In this document: piece after piece, positions 22,774 through 33,868 of the stretch
Layout of the letters: the number at the start of each line of letters is the position of its first letter
Numbering within the stretch: position 1 is the first letter of the stretch
From: Hymenopus coronatus
Taxonomy: Eukaryota; Arthropoda; Insecta; Mantodea; Hymenopodidae
Length of the DNA: 64,000 nucleotides
NCBI GenBank assembly: GCA_030762935.1
Contig: CM060899.1
Location: forward strand, 60,376,501 to 60,440,500
Direction: 5' to 3'
Made by a program: the position numbers and the translations under genes
The notes under the pieces: model-generated
Seen by the model: only the letters and a program-made list of their open reading frames with translations
What the model was told of the DNA's origin: nothing
The model's database searches: none

Positions 22774-23294
22774 AAAAAATCTGATGTCTTCCATTCATAT
22801 GGTTTTCTCTAACCTCTTTAACAAATTACTGTTAAAAATATTAAGCTTTCTCTACTTTAGTCTAATCTTGTAAACATAAAGGATATAAGGGAAAACACTA
22901 GGCTAAAACGACATTAAAAGTTGGTTGCCATGTGGATGAAATCCGTTTGTATGCATTGCCTGGAGTTCAAAAATTCTCGCATGTGAAAAGTTTTAATTAT
23001 TTTAAAACTGAACCAAATAACAAGCAATATCTCACAAATGGTCATCCCTACGAAAAAATAGTATGAGACATATATTGTGTGTTTTAACGAGATCTACATT
23101 TTTTGTGTAGTAAGTTTTTGTCTATCTCTTGCGGTTTACTAGTTATGCAAAATCCAGCAAAATGTCTTCATAGGTTAATCCCAGAAAATTCAAAATATGT
23201 GTTTTATTTGCCGTGTATATGTCTTTAATATACGGCATTTTAATCAAAATCGTTAGCGCCATTTTTGAGAAGATAAAAATGTTTGAAAATTTTC
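22774..23294 (+). mobile_element. F1 5' portion, interrupted by the CATC array
   Basis: Starts AAAAAATCTGATGTCTTCCA and runs normally to TTGAAAATTTTCCTTCCAT. At that point an intact F1 would continue ATGTAAAGGGTAG, but the tetranucleotide array begins instead. The 3' half is not found on the other side of the array. Confidence 0.85.
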
Positions 23295-25460
23295 CTTCCA
23301 TCCATCCATCCATCCATCCACCCATCCATCCATCCATCCATCCCATCCCATCCATCCACCCATCCATCCATCCATCCTTCCCATCCCATCCCATCCCATC
23401 CATCCACCCACCCACCCATCCATCCATCCACCCATCCATCCACCCATACATTCATCCATCCATTCTTCCATCCATCCACCCACCCATCCATCCATTCACC
23501 CATCCATCCATCCATCTATCCACCCATCCATCCATCCATCCATCCATCCATCCCATCCCATCCATCCTTCCATCCTTCCATCCATCCCATCCTTCCATCC
23601 ATCCATCCCATCCATCCTTCCATCCACCCACCCATCCAACCATCCATCCATCCCATCCCATCCATCCACCCACCCATCCACCCATTCATCCACCCATCCA
23701 TCCATCCATCCATCCATCCATCCACCCCATCCCATCCATCCGCCCATCCATCCATCCACCCATCCATCCATCCTTCCATTCATCCACCTTCCATCCATCC
23801 TTCCATTCATCCATCCTTCCATCCACCCATCTACCCTTCATCCACCCACCCACTCATCCACCATCCATCCATCCATCCATCCATCCATCCACACATTCAT
23901 CCACCCACCCATCCACTCATTCATCCACCCATCCATCCATCCACCCCATCCCTTCCATCCACTCATCCATCCATCCTTCCATCCATTCATCCCATGCATC
24001 CACCCATCCATCCCATCCATCCATCCCATCCATCCTTCCATCCATCCATCCACCCATCCACCCATCCATCCACCCCATCCCATCCATCCACCCATCCATT
24101 CATCCATCCTTCCTTCCATCCATCCATCCATCCATCCTTCCATCCATCCATCCTTCCATCCATCCATTCTTCCACCCATCCATCGCATCCACCCTTCCAT
24201 CCACCCATCCATCCATCCCATCCATCCATCCTTCGATCCCTCCATCCATCCATCTCATCCCATTCATCCACCCATTCATCCATCCACCCATCTACCCTCC
24301 ATCCACACACCCACCCATCCATCCACCCATCTATCCATCCATTCACCCATCTACCCTCCATCCACCATCCATCCACCCACCCATCCACCCATTCATCCAC
24401 CCATCCATCCACCCCATCCCATCCATCCATTCATCCACCCATCCATCCACCCCATCCCATCCATCCATTCATCCACCCCATCCCATCCACCCATCCATCC
24501 ACCCCATCCCATCCATCCACTCATCCATCCTTCCATCCATCCATCCTTCCATCCATCCATCCATCCACCCATCTACCCTCCATCCACTCACCCATCCATC
24601 CACCCATTCATCCACCCATCCATCCATCCATCCATCCACCCCATCTTTCCGTCCATCCATCCTTCCATCCATCCTCCTTCCATCCATCCACCCATCTACC
24701 CCTCCATCCACCCATCCACCATCCATCCATCCACCATCCATCCATCCACCATCCATCCATCCACCATCCATCCATCCACCCATCCATCCTTCCATCCTTC
24801 CATCCATCCATTCACCCATCTACCCTCCATCCACCCACCCATCCACCATCCATCCGCCCATTCATCCACCCATCCATCCACCCCGTCCCATCCATCCACC
24901 CCGTCCCATCCATCCACCCATCCATTCATCCATCCTTCCATCCATCCATCCACCCATCCATCCTATCCATCCCTCCATCCATTCACCCATCCATCCATCC
25001 ATCCCTTCCATCCACCCATCCATCCATCCATCCATCCATCCACATATTCATCCATCCATCCCATCCCATCCATCCCTTCCATCCACCCATCCATCCCATC
25101 CCAACCATCCACCTATCCATTCATCCCATCTATCCATCCATCCATCCACCCATCCTTCCATCCATCCACCCATCCATCCCATCCATCCACCCATCCATCC
25201 CATCCATCCACCCATCCATCCCATCCATCCCTCAATCCATTCACCCATCCATCCACCCATCCATCCATCCCTTCCATCCACCCATCCATCCATCCCATCC
25301 ATCCATCCCTTCCATCCACCCATCCATCCATCCCATCCCATCCACCTATCCATTCATCCCATCTATCCATCCACCCATCCATCCCATCCCATCCCATCCC
25401 ATCCCATCCCACCCATACATCCATCCGTCCTCCCATCCATCTATCGGTCCATCAATCCAA
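23295..25460. repeat. (CATC)n tandem array, ~2.17 kb
   Basis: Almost pure CATC/CCAT units with frequent CATCC, CACC and CATTC variants. A 4-bp period without stop triplets leaves all three frames open, giving spurious His-Pro-Ser-Ile proteins of 779 and 737 codons on the plus strand and Met-Asp-Gly-Trp frames on the minus strand. The minus strand is G-rich ((GGAT)n-like) and could form two-tetrad quadruplex or hairpin structures. Array length is easily mis-assembled. Confidence 0.97.
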
Positions 25461-26300
25461 TCCATCACATATGTTTTTTTAAAAAATATCAGTTGAGTAA
25501 CATGAACAAATTTTCTCAAGAGAACATTTATGGTGAATGTTTCTTTAATTGAGGTAGAAAAACAATTATTTTCATTTTCTTTACTGCATTTCTTCAAGTT
25601 ATTTCATGGTTGGCACAACTATTTTAAATGGAAGTCCATTTTTTTAAAACAGTTCTTGTTTAACTCATAAAAACAGGCTATTTTTGTCGGTATTTTTTTT
25701 CCTTTACAAAACAATAATTTTAAAACATATTTAAGTAGTTTGAAAACGAACCTAACGTTTGTATTTAAATCCAATCAAATAAAATCTAAGCTAGTTAATA
25801 CTAGTAATATTTTTTTTCAAACTTTTTCTACACTTTTTTTCTGAATGGACAACCTTTTGTTTCTTATTTGTTTGTAGCTAAAATATTGGATTCTTTAACT
25901 AAATGAGTATTACTTAATTGAAAAAAAAATACGAATTTTATCCAGATTAAAAAGAAATGATTATTAGTCAAACATATGCTACTGTTGTGTATAAGATATT
26001 TTCCCCAAAAGTGGCATGCCTTCAATATATGTTTAAAGAAAATTGGAGAACAATGGGCGAATGCAGACATTCTACCCGGTGATTAGATGTACAAATCTTT
26101 TAAGCGATAGCATCAAATACATTGGAGCATCTGGTCAACCTTGGCCTCGGCGTGTTTATCACGCACCACGTCTCTGATCGACATGGTGTACGTTCCTAAT
26201 TCAGAAGACAAGAGGTTAGGCAAACACTGCTAGCGAGCAGGTCATTGATGCGGAATTCCTTCCAAAAAGTAAGGCAATGCAGCCATGACCGATTTAAAAA
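25461..26300. other. AT-rich spacer after the array
   Basis: About 840 bp, very AT-rich to 26070, then mixed. No F1 remainder is visible immediately after the array, and no gene is recognised. Confidence 0.5.
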
Positions 26301-27087
26301 AAAAATCTGATGTGCTCCATTCACACGAATCTCTACATCTCTACAACAAATTATTGTCAAAAAGCTTATTCTTCGCTAAAATATTAGCAGTTCCTTTATA
26401 AGTAGAAAAGAAATAAGGGAATACACTAGGCTAAACCGACAGTCAAATGTTTTAAAACGTGGTTGCTATGGGATTGAAATCCGTTTCTTTGTATGGCCAG
26501 GAGTTGACAATTTCCCGTATGATAACGGTTTTAAGTATTTTAAAACTGAAACCAATAACAAGGAATATCTCGAAAACGTTCAACTCCACGAAAAAAAAAA
26601 ATGTAAATGACATAAATTGTGTGTAATAAGGAGATTTATCTTTTATGCGGTAAGGTTATGTCTATCTCTTACGATTTACTAATTATGCAAAATTCAAAAT
26701 ATTCATCCAAAATAAAGAGGTCTTTAGAAGAGGTCATGTAAATAACTTAAATATAAGAGAATTTAATCAAACTCTTTAGAGCCATTTTTGAGAAAATTAA
26801 AAAATTTCAACAGCTTTTCCATGTAAAGGGTAGTTGGGGTGGGGAGATTTTCTTGAAAATCTTTGTGTCGTATCCTTGGAGGATACCAAGTTTGGTATTT
26901 AATGGCGTTTTCGTTTTTGAGCTATGCGTTCCACAAACACACACGGACCTTTTTCTAAAAAAGTTTTTTTTTATTCAGGGAGACCCAAAACATATATTTC
27001 TGCTGAAATCTCGGTATCGAATTTTTGGGTGCACTACAATACCTTCTCTGTACACTGTGTACATAGTACATGTAGAGAAAGTAAAAA
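26301..27087 (+). mobile_element. F1 element, type A, near full length
   Basis: 5' AAAAATCTGATGTGCTCCAT; 3' end GTACACTGTGTACATAGTAC then TAGAGAAAGTAAAAA. A deletion near 26731 joins GAAGAGGTC to ATGTAAATAACTT. Confidence 0.9.
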
Positions 27088-27199
27088 TCGCAACTGCCAA
27101 ACATTGGTGTGAGCAGCGTTACAACGCATATCGAGTTGAAGATGATAATGATAATAATAACAACAATAATAACAATCATAATAACAACAATATAGACAG
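27088..27199. other. Spacer with (AAT/AAC)n microsatellite
   Basis: About 110 bp, with a degenerate ATA/ACA triplet repeat at 27147-27195. Confidence 0.6.
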
Positions 27200-27298
27200 T
27201 CTTACTAAACAAAAAATATAGATCTCGTTAAAATGCACAACTTATGTCAGGTAGAGCTTCTTGTGGGGTACTATTTCCGAGATATTACTTATTGTTGT

Positions 27299-27431
27299 TA
27301 TATTTAAAAACTGTATTATCCGGGCTGTTGTGCCGTGGTCGCAGGTTAAAATGTGAACCTACAACCACGGCACAACAGCCCGGATAATACAGTTTTTAAA
27401 TATCACGACACCGGCCGTGAAAATAGCATAA
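27299..27431. mobile_element. Fold-back insertion with perfect 40-bp inverted arms
   Basis: Arms at 27300-27339 and 27364-27403 are exact reverse complements (arm begins ATATTTAAAAACTGTATTAT) around a 24-nt loop that has its own small inverted repeat (AGGTT/AACCT). It sits inside an F1. AGATATTACTTATTGTTG before it and AGATATTCTACTTGCTGTTG after it look like an imperfect ~18-20-bp target duplication. No open frame. Confidence 0.75.
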
Positions 27432-27771
27432 GATATTCTACTTGCTGTTGGTTTCAATTTTAACATGCATTTATTTTTCTCAGGCGGAGGTAGCCATTCG
27501 TTTCGTACATATTTTGTTTTACTCCAGACATGTAAAGGGAACTGAACTTAATTGTATTGCAAAGCGACAACTTTTAAAATATTTGACTATCGCTTTAGCA
27601 TATTATTCCCTTCTACTTACAAGAACCTAAGTAATAAGACCATTTCTACTGAATCTAGAAAAGGCATTTTTAGAAAAATGTCTCTGTATGTATGTGTGTG
27701 TGTGTGTGTGGTCTTTAGGTTAATTATCTTTCAAGGATGCGACACGAAGATTTTCAAGGAAATCCCCCCCC

Positions 27772-27860
27772 CCGAGATCATTTGAGCATCATTTCACAAT
27801 TTCATTCATCGCCCGATATGACCAGCCAGGTTAAAGGACATTAAGGTACAATAAATAAAC
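27772..27860 (+). mobile_element. SINE-B 3' fragment
   Basis: Matches the distal part of the SINE-B at 47222-47491 (ATCATTTGAGCATCATTTC, CGATATGACCAGCCAGGTTA, AAGGACATTAAGGTAC). The tRNA head is missing. Confidence 0.75.
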
Positions 27861-28073
27861 AAACATATAAACATTTTACTGTCGATTTAGCCTAGTGTAT
27901 TCCCTTCTACTTATAAGAAGCTAAGTAATAAGACTGCTTATGCTAATGTTTATCTCCATTAGCTTGAAATGTATAGAAGAATAAGGTTATTTGTAACAAT
28001 AATTTGTAACAGAGATGTAGAGAAAGCCATATGAATGGAACACATGTGTGAGACATATATTTTACACTGTACA

Positions 28074-29316
28074 TAATAAAGACATTTCTAAGTAATAACT
28101 TTTGCAAATACTGTCATGAAAATGGCAGCACTGGTAAATAAAAGCTAGTGTATTTCGTTGTTCATCTGCTGACAGATACTCACCAAAATTTCAGCCATTT
28201 TGGACGCTCAGTTGTTATGTAACAGTCGTTTGAGTGAGGTGAGGTGAGTGTTTTTATGAAAATGGACAAAATCGAGTATCGAGCTGTCATTAAATATTTG
28301 TTTTTGAAAGGTAATACGCGTATGCAAATCAAAGATGAGTTGGATTCTATGTATGGGGACTCTGCGCCATCATTTACCATAGTGAAATTTTGGGCAGCTG
28401 AATTTAAACGTGGCCGTAAGAGCTTGGGAGACGAACGTTCGGGACGTCCAAAAACTGCAACTACCGACGAAACCATCACCAAAGTTCACCAAATGGTGCT
28501 AGACAACCACCGAATTAAAGTGAGAGAGATAGCAGAGGCTATGAACATGTCAAAAGAACGTGTTTATCACATATTAAATCAACGTGTCGCTGTCCGCACG
28601 TTGGGTGCCGCGTTTGCTCACGTTTGACCAAAAACGTGTACAAATGAACATTTCCATTGGCGCAGTTTAGGCGCAATAAATCCGAATTTTGGCGCCGATT
28701 AATTACTGTAGATGAAACTTGGATACACCATTATACGCCCGAAACAAAAATACAGTCCAAACAATGAACTGCAAAGGGGGAACCGGCTCCAAAAAAAGCA
28801 AAAACAGTTTTTTCGGCTGGGAAAGTGATGGCGCCTGTTTTTTGGGATAGTCATGGAGTTATTTTAATCGATTATCTTCAAAAAGGAAAACCCATTACAG
28901 GAGCATACCTCGCATCATTACTTGACAAGCTGAAGGCAAAACTTGCGGAAAAACGGCCACATTTGCAGATAAAGAAATTCCTCAGCGGTTGCAATGGCGA
29001 AAATCCACGAATTACAGTTTGAATGCTTGACCATCCGCCTTACTCACTAGATCTAGCCCCAAGCGACTTCTTTTTGTTCCCTCACCTGAAAATTGCATTC
29101 GGAGGACAGAGAGTTTCGTCAAATGAAGAGGCAATCACCTACGTGAACAATTATTTTGCAGAGATATAACGCCGAGTACTATTTGGACAGGTCACAGAGA
29201 TGGGAGCATCGCTGGGAGAAGTGTGTAGAGTTACAAGGAGACTATGTTGAAAAAAAAAATTATGAAAACATGTCTTGTATCTTTATTAGATTGGAAACTT
29301 TTCAGACCACCCACGT
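28074..29316 (+). mobile_element. Mariner-family transposon, inactive, 5' inverted repeat damaged
   Basis: Contains a broken DD34D transposase. The right end (TTTATTAGATTGGAAACTTT then TCAGACCACCCACGTA) looks like a mariner terminal repeat. The left end keeps only an inner part (AATAAAGACATTTC near 28076), the outer ~25 bp being lost or replaced. It adjoins an F1 5' end on its left. Confidence 0.85.
28262..29267 (+). pseudogene. Mariner (DD34D) transposase pseudogene
   Basis: Frame from ATG at 28262 (MDKIEYRAVIKYLFLKGNT) covers the N-terminal helix-turn-helix DNA-binding region to about codon 105 (VYHILNQ). Frame shifts follow near 28585 and 28665. TVDETWIHHYTPETK near 28710 carries the first catalytic Asp. 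A TGA near 28765 probably replaces Trp in SKQWTAKGE. The MAPVFWDSHGVI block starts at 28828. The second-aspartate motif (HQDNAPAHT in relatives) is deleted: the frame goes from HLQIKKF straight to SAVAMAKIHE. LDHPPYSLDLAPSDFFLFP holds the third Asp. About 13 extra bases near 29165 shift the frame before the C-terminal LDRSQRWEHRWEKCVELQGD. It cannot encode an active enzyme. Confidence 0.9.
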
Positions 29317-29837
29317 ATATTTAAACTATCTTCAGTGCTCTGAAAGGAGATTTCTAAATACCGAGAATGCAATCGTTTCCGCGGAAATAATTAACGAACA
29401 GTTCTGCGGTGAAATATCCATATTTCAACATGCTTCTTGATTCAACGATTGGACGCGCGCTTGAGGTTAGAACGTCGCCGACTTTCACCGGCATCCCGGA
29501 TATACGTTCTCAACACCCGTGTTTCCTGAATTAAATAACTGAATCAATTTTTGCGGAGAAATTAATTCGTACCGCCGAAACGTTATACCTTTACGCGAAA
29601 TTAACAAGGTATCTGACGACAAATTGAGAAAGGTCGTTACGCTATTGTCCTTTGTTCACTCGACCTGGAAACAAAGACATACTCTGACATTGTTTTGAAT
29701 GACAAGGTTTTCTTTCCACTTTCCAGTGCTTTCAGTTGTATTTCTCTTGATTTTAAAATAGCAAATGGAAGAAAAGGATTTGCCCAAGGACACACAAATT
29801 TGGAAACTTTCTACAGGTTAGGTATTTAAATGGGGGA
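29317..29837. other. Unassigned spacer right of mariner
   Basis: About 520 bp with higher GC; no repeat or gene recognised. Confidence 0.5.
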
Positions 29838-29935
29838 AAATAGGTATATAACTTTCTCTGTAATACATTCCATCAAACAATTCGATTACAATTTCGCTAG
29901 AAATATACGTTTAGGATTACTGAATCCTATACATA
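29838..29935 (-). mobile_element. Decayed F1 3' end
   Basis: Worn match to the F1 3' block (ACTTTCTCTGTAATACATTC ... TTCGATTACAATTTCGCTAG ... GAATCC), without the palindrome. Confidence 0.5.
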
Positions 29936-29945
29936 CTGTTATAAA

Positions 29946-29971
29946 TATCTGATATGCTTCATTTACATGCA
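29946..29971 (+). mobile_element. F1 5' terminus scrap
   Basis: TATCTGATATGCTTCATTTA resembles the F1 5' start; it is followed by the inverted dimer. Confidence 0.5.
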
Positions 29972-30220
29972 TTTTTACTTTCTCTACACTTACAATGTAC
30001 ATAGTGGACAGAGAAGGTATTGTAATGCACCCAAAAATTCGATACAGAGATTTCACCGGAAATACACACACACACGGAATTTTTTGTAAAAATGCTCTTT
30101 TTTGGATTTAGGGGGACCCAAATCATGTACTTCCGGTGAAATCTCGGTATCGAATTTTTGGGTGCATTGCAATACCTTCTCTATACACTATGTACATAGT
30201 ACGTGTAGAGAAAGTAAAAA
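29972..30220. mobile_element. Second inverted dimer of F1 3' ends
   Basis: A minus-strand F1 3' end (29972-30062) is fused at the (CA)n tract to a plus-strand F1 3' end (30063-30220). Outer palindromes are at both edges (TACAATGTACATAGTG and CACTATGTACATAGT). It has the same architecture as 8376-8690 but a different junction. Confidence 0.82.
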
Positions 30221-31051
30221 TTCGATGTGTTGCAGTCACGTGACTTTCTCTAGCTGCGCTACAAACAAACTTCTTACAAAAGATTATTCTTCTTTCTACA
30301 CCATGCTAATCGAGATAAACATTCGTCTAATGTTCTTTTTACTTAGTTCCTTATAAGTAGAATGGAACTAAAAGAATGCACTATGCTAAAGTGATGGTCA
30401 AATGTTTTAAAAGCTGTAGTTATTCGATTGTCATTGTAAATCGCTTCTTTGCTTGGCCTGGAGTAGAACAAAAGAAAAACGGACACTTCCATCTGAGAAA
30501 AGTATAAGTACTTCACAATTGAAACTAATAACAAGGAATAACTCGGAAACGAAAAGCTCCACGAAAAAAATGTATGACATATCTTGTGTGTTTTAATAAC
30601 ATCTACATCTTTTAATAGTAGTTTTGCTCTATTTCTTATGATTTACTAGTTATGCCAAATTAAGCAAAATTCATCCAAAATAAACAGGTCTTTAGAAGCA
30701 ATTCCCTGAAAACTCAAGATATACATTTTATTTGTGATAGAAATGACTTTAATATGTGGTATTTTAATTAAAATCGTTAGAGCCATTTCTAAGAAAAACA
30801 AAATTTTCGATAATTTTTTCCATATAAAGGGTAGTTAGGGGGGAATTTTCTTGAAAATCTTCGTGTAACCTACACACATAGACAGACAGACAGACACACA
30901 CACGGACCTGTTTCTGAAAATGCTTTTATTGGATTCAGGGGGTCCTAAAACATGCATTTCCGGTGACATATTGACATCGTATTTTTGGGTGGAATACAAC
31001 ACTTCTCTATCCCTATGTACATTGCACATACGGGACTAGAGAAAGTAAAAA
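30216..31051 (+). mobile_element. F1 element, type B, full length (type B reference)
   Basis: 5' AAAAATTCGATGTGTTGCAG then TTTCTCTAGCTGCGC. 3' end CTCTATCCCTATGTACATTG, CACATACGGGACTAGAGAAAG. The changed box letters (TAG at the 5' end, CTA at the 3' end) keep the two ends complementary. It shares its first AAAAA with the dimer to the left. Confidence 0.9.
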
Positions 31052-31560
31052 TCTGTGTTATAGTCACATGACTTTCTCTAGCTGCTCTACAAACAAATTT
31101 TCTTAAAAAGGATTATTCTTCTTTCTACACCATGCTTATCGAGATAAACATTAGCGGAATGTTCTTTTTATTTAGTTCGTTATAAGTAGAAGGGAACTAA
31201 GGGAATGCACTAGGCTAAAGTGATAGTCAAATGTTTTAAAAGCTGTCGTTATGCGATTCTCATAGCAAATTGCTTCTTTGCCAGGAGTAGAACAAAAGAA
31301 AAACACATACTTCCTGTCTGAGAAAAGTATAAGCACTTTACAATTAAAACCAATAACAAGGAATATTTAAAAAACGCTTAGCTCTACGACAAAAACTATT
31401 GGAACATAAATTGTGTATTTTGACGAGATCTACATTTTTTGTGTAGTAAGTTATTGACTGTATTTTATTAAAAAATGTATATATTCTTGGTATCGAATTT
31501 TTGGGTGCAATACAATAGCTTTTCTATACACTATGTATATAGTACGTGTAGAGAAAGTAA
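31048..31560 (+). mobile_element. F1 element, B/A chimera, internally deleted
   Basis: B-type 5' end (CTCTAGCTGCTCTACAAAC) joined near 31465-31490 to an A-type 3' end (CACTATGTATATAGTACGTG). About 340 bp of centre is missing compared with a full copy. Confidence 0.87.
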
Positions 31561-32126
31561 ACACTTTCAATGCCCCTTTTGTAGTGTATGGAAAGGTATG
31601 AAACTCCCTGCAGAGAATGTTATTGGTGTGTTTGTTGTACACATTTTAATTTAAATTTAAAGCACTAGCAGGCAGCTGAAGTCCATCTTGGAAGATCAAC
31701 CAGAAGCATTATGAAATAAATAAAGGAAGATCGAAGGCCGAAGTGTCCAGTACATATATTATAGGCGGTATTCAAATGAAGGCAGAAGAACCTGTTGGTT
31801 TGGTGGAAGGGGTATTGCGTCTGCTTTCCGACCCACTCACGTTCAGTTGGTAGCCGGCTCTTCACCTGTGAGGGAGTAACTTTAACCGAGTGACCTCCAA
31901 TACGATGTGACGCGTGCAAATACGCTTTTGTTTCTACTCTTTCAGTGGTGTTTGTGAAGTTTCTAAGTGCTATAGAAACACGTAATGAAATTAAGGAGTT
32001 TTAGCGGTGAGTTTACATATCTGTATACATATCTTAAACAGAGAAAAAGTGTGTATGTTTATTTATGTATATAATCACCCCAGCTTATGGAAATTAAATA
32101 TAAAACACATAATTTAAACTTAAGAT
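31561..32126. other. Single-copy spacer with an uncharacterised 84-codon minus frame
   Basis: About 565 bp with more balanced composition. The minus-strand frame 31665-31919 shows no domain I recognise, and none of the other repeats here covers it. Confidence 0.45.
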
Positions 32127-32459
32127 TATTCCTTTCGCTACATATACTATGTATATAGTGCACACAGAAGGTATTATAATGCATCCAAAAATTCGATTCC
32201 GAGATTTCATCGGAAATACATGTTTTGGTGCCCCCTGAATCCAAAACAAGCATTTTAAAAAAATATATTCATTGTGTGTGTCTGTGGACAGCATAGCCCA
32301 AAAACGAAAAGTCCGTCAAATACCAAACTTGATATTTAAGTCCAGTATCTCCCAAGGATGCGAGTTGAAGCTTTTCAAGAAAATCCCCCCCCCATCTCAA
32401 CTACCCTTTCAATAATTTTGATTTTTTCTAAAAAGAGCTCTAACGAGTTCGATTAAAAT
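32127..32459 (-). mobile_element. F1 3' third
   Basis: From a worn palindrome (CGCTACATATACTATGTATA) through the CACCGGAAATACATG-like block and (GT)n to GAGTTCGATTAAAATC, where the next minus-strand copy starts. Confidence 0.83.
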
Positions 32460-33319
32460 CTCTACACGTGCTATGTACATAGTATCTACAGAGGGTATCG
32501 TATTTTACCCAAAATTTTGATACCGAGATTTCACCGGAAAACACATTATTTGGGACCCCCTGAATCCAAAAAAAGCATTTTTAGAAAAATGTCCATGTGG
32601 GTGTGTGTATGTGTGTCTGTGGACAGTGTGTCTGTGGACAGCATAGCTCAAAAACGAAAAGTTCGTATCTCCCAAGGATGCGACACAAAGAAGAACACCC
32701 CCCCACCTCAGTTACCCTTTAGCGTAAAAGAAATCTAAACTTTTGATTTTTTCAAAAATGTCACTAACGATTTTGATTAAAGTCTATTAAATTTAAGATA
32801 TTCATATAACAGACAAAATGTAATCTTGAATTTTATGGGAATAGCCTCTAAAGACCTCTTTATTTTGGATGAATATTTTGAATTATGTATAATTAGTAAA
32901 CCATAAGAGATCGACATAAGTTTACTGCATAAACGGTAAATCTCCTTATTACACACAATTTATTTCATTTATATTTTCTTTCGTGAAGTTGAACGTTTTC
33001 GAGATATTCCTTGTTATTGGTTCCAGTTTTAAAATAATTAAAACCGTTCTCATACGGAAATTGTCAACTCCTGGCCACGCAAAGAAACGGATTTCAATCC
33101 CATAGCAACCAAATTTTAAAACATTTGCCTGTCGATTTAGCCCTAGTTAATTCCCTTATTTCTTTTCTACTTATAAGGAACTAAGTAATAAGACCGTTTC
33201 TGCTAATGTTTTTCTCGATTATCATGAAGTAGATAAGAGAAAAAGCTTTTTTTTTTTTTTTACAATCATTTGTTACAGAGATGTAGAGAAGTCATGTGAT
33301 GGAAAATATTAGATTTTTA
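32460..33319 (-). mobile_element. F1 element, type A, full length
   Basis: 3' end TCTACACGTGCTATGTACAT, 5' end GATGTAGAGAAGTCATGTGA. A T-run lies near 33248-33262 and there is a short internal duplication of GTGTGTCTGTGGACAG near 32605-32640. Confidence 0.87.
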
Positions 33320-33868
33320 TTTTTTCTACATCATGCTGATTGAGGTGGACAATGGAAATGTCCTTATTACTTGCTTCCCTCTAAATATAAGGGAATACAT
33401 TAGGGTAAAGCGATGGTCAAATTTTTAAAAGCTGGTTGCCATATAATTGAAATTTGTTTCTCTTTGCATGGCCGCAAAAAAAAAAAAAAAAAAGAATGAG
33501 AAATTCCCGTTTAAAAAAAGTTTAAAATTTAAAGCATGAACAAGGAATCTCTCGGAAATGCTTAACACTAAAACAAAAATGTATGTGAAAAATTGTGTGC
33601 TTTAACAAGATCTACATTTTGTGTATAGAAAGTTTTAGTCTATCTCTTAGGGTTTACCAGTTATACAAAATTCATCCGAATGAAAAGGTTTTCAAAGGTT
33701 ATACCCAGAAAATTCAAGAGAAAAATATCAATTGGCATGGAAATATCTTAAAAATGTGGTATTTTAATCAAATCCATTTAGCCATTTTTGGAAAAAAACA
33801 AAATTTTGACAATTTTACCATATAAAGAGTAGTTTTGTGGTGTGGGGGGTTTCTTAAAAATGTTGTGT
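33320..33868 (+). mobile_element. F1 5' half
   Basis: From TTTTTTCTACATCATGCTGA to GGGTTTCTTAAAAATGTTG, where orientation flips. It lacks both termini. Confidence 0.8.

Larger units (their letters stand above)
27200..28045 (-). mobile_element. F1 composite, rearranged, with two insertions
   Basis: Minus-strand F1 segments in shuffled order: 5' half (27200-27640), a 3' segment with (GT)n (27649-27771), then a 5' end (27868-28045, TAGAGAAAGCCATATGAATG). It is interrupted by a fold-back insertion at 27299-27431 and a SINE-B tail at 27772-27860. Confidence 0.75.

Noticed and set aside
23143..25436. Many minus-strand frames rich in Met-Asp-Gly-Trp over the array
   Set aside because: Same artefact from the complementary (GATG)n strand.
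23213..25552. Plus-strand open frames of 779 and 737 codons rich in His-Pro-Ser-Ile
   Set aside because: They are the translation of a (CATC)n array. A 4-bp repeat with no stop triplet keeps all frames open on both strands.
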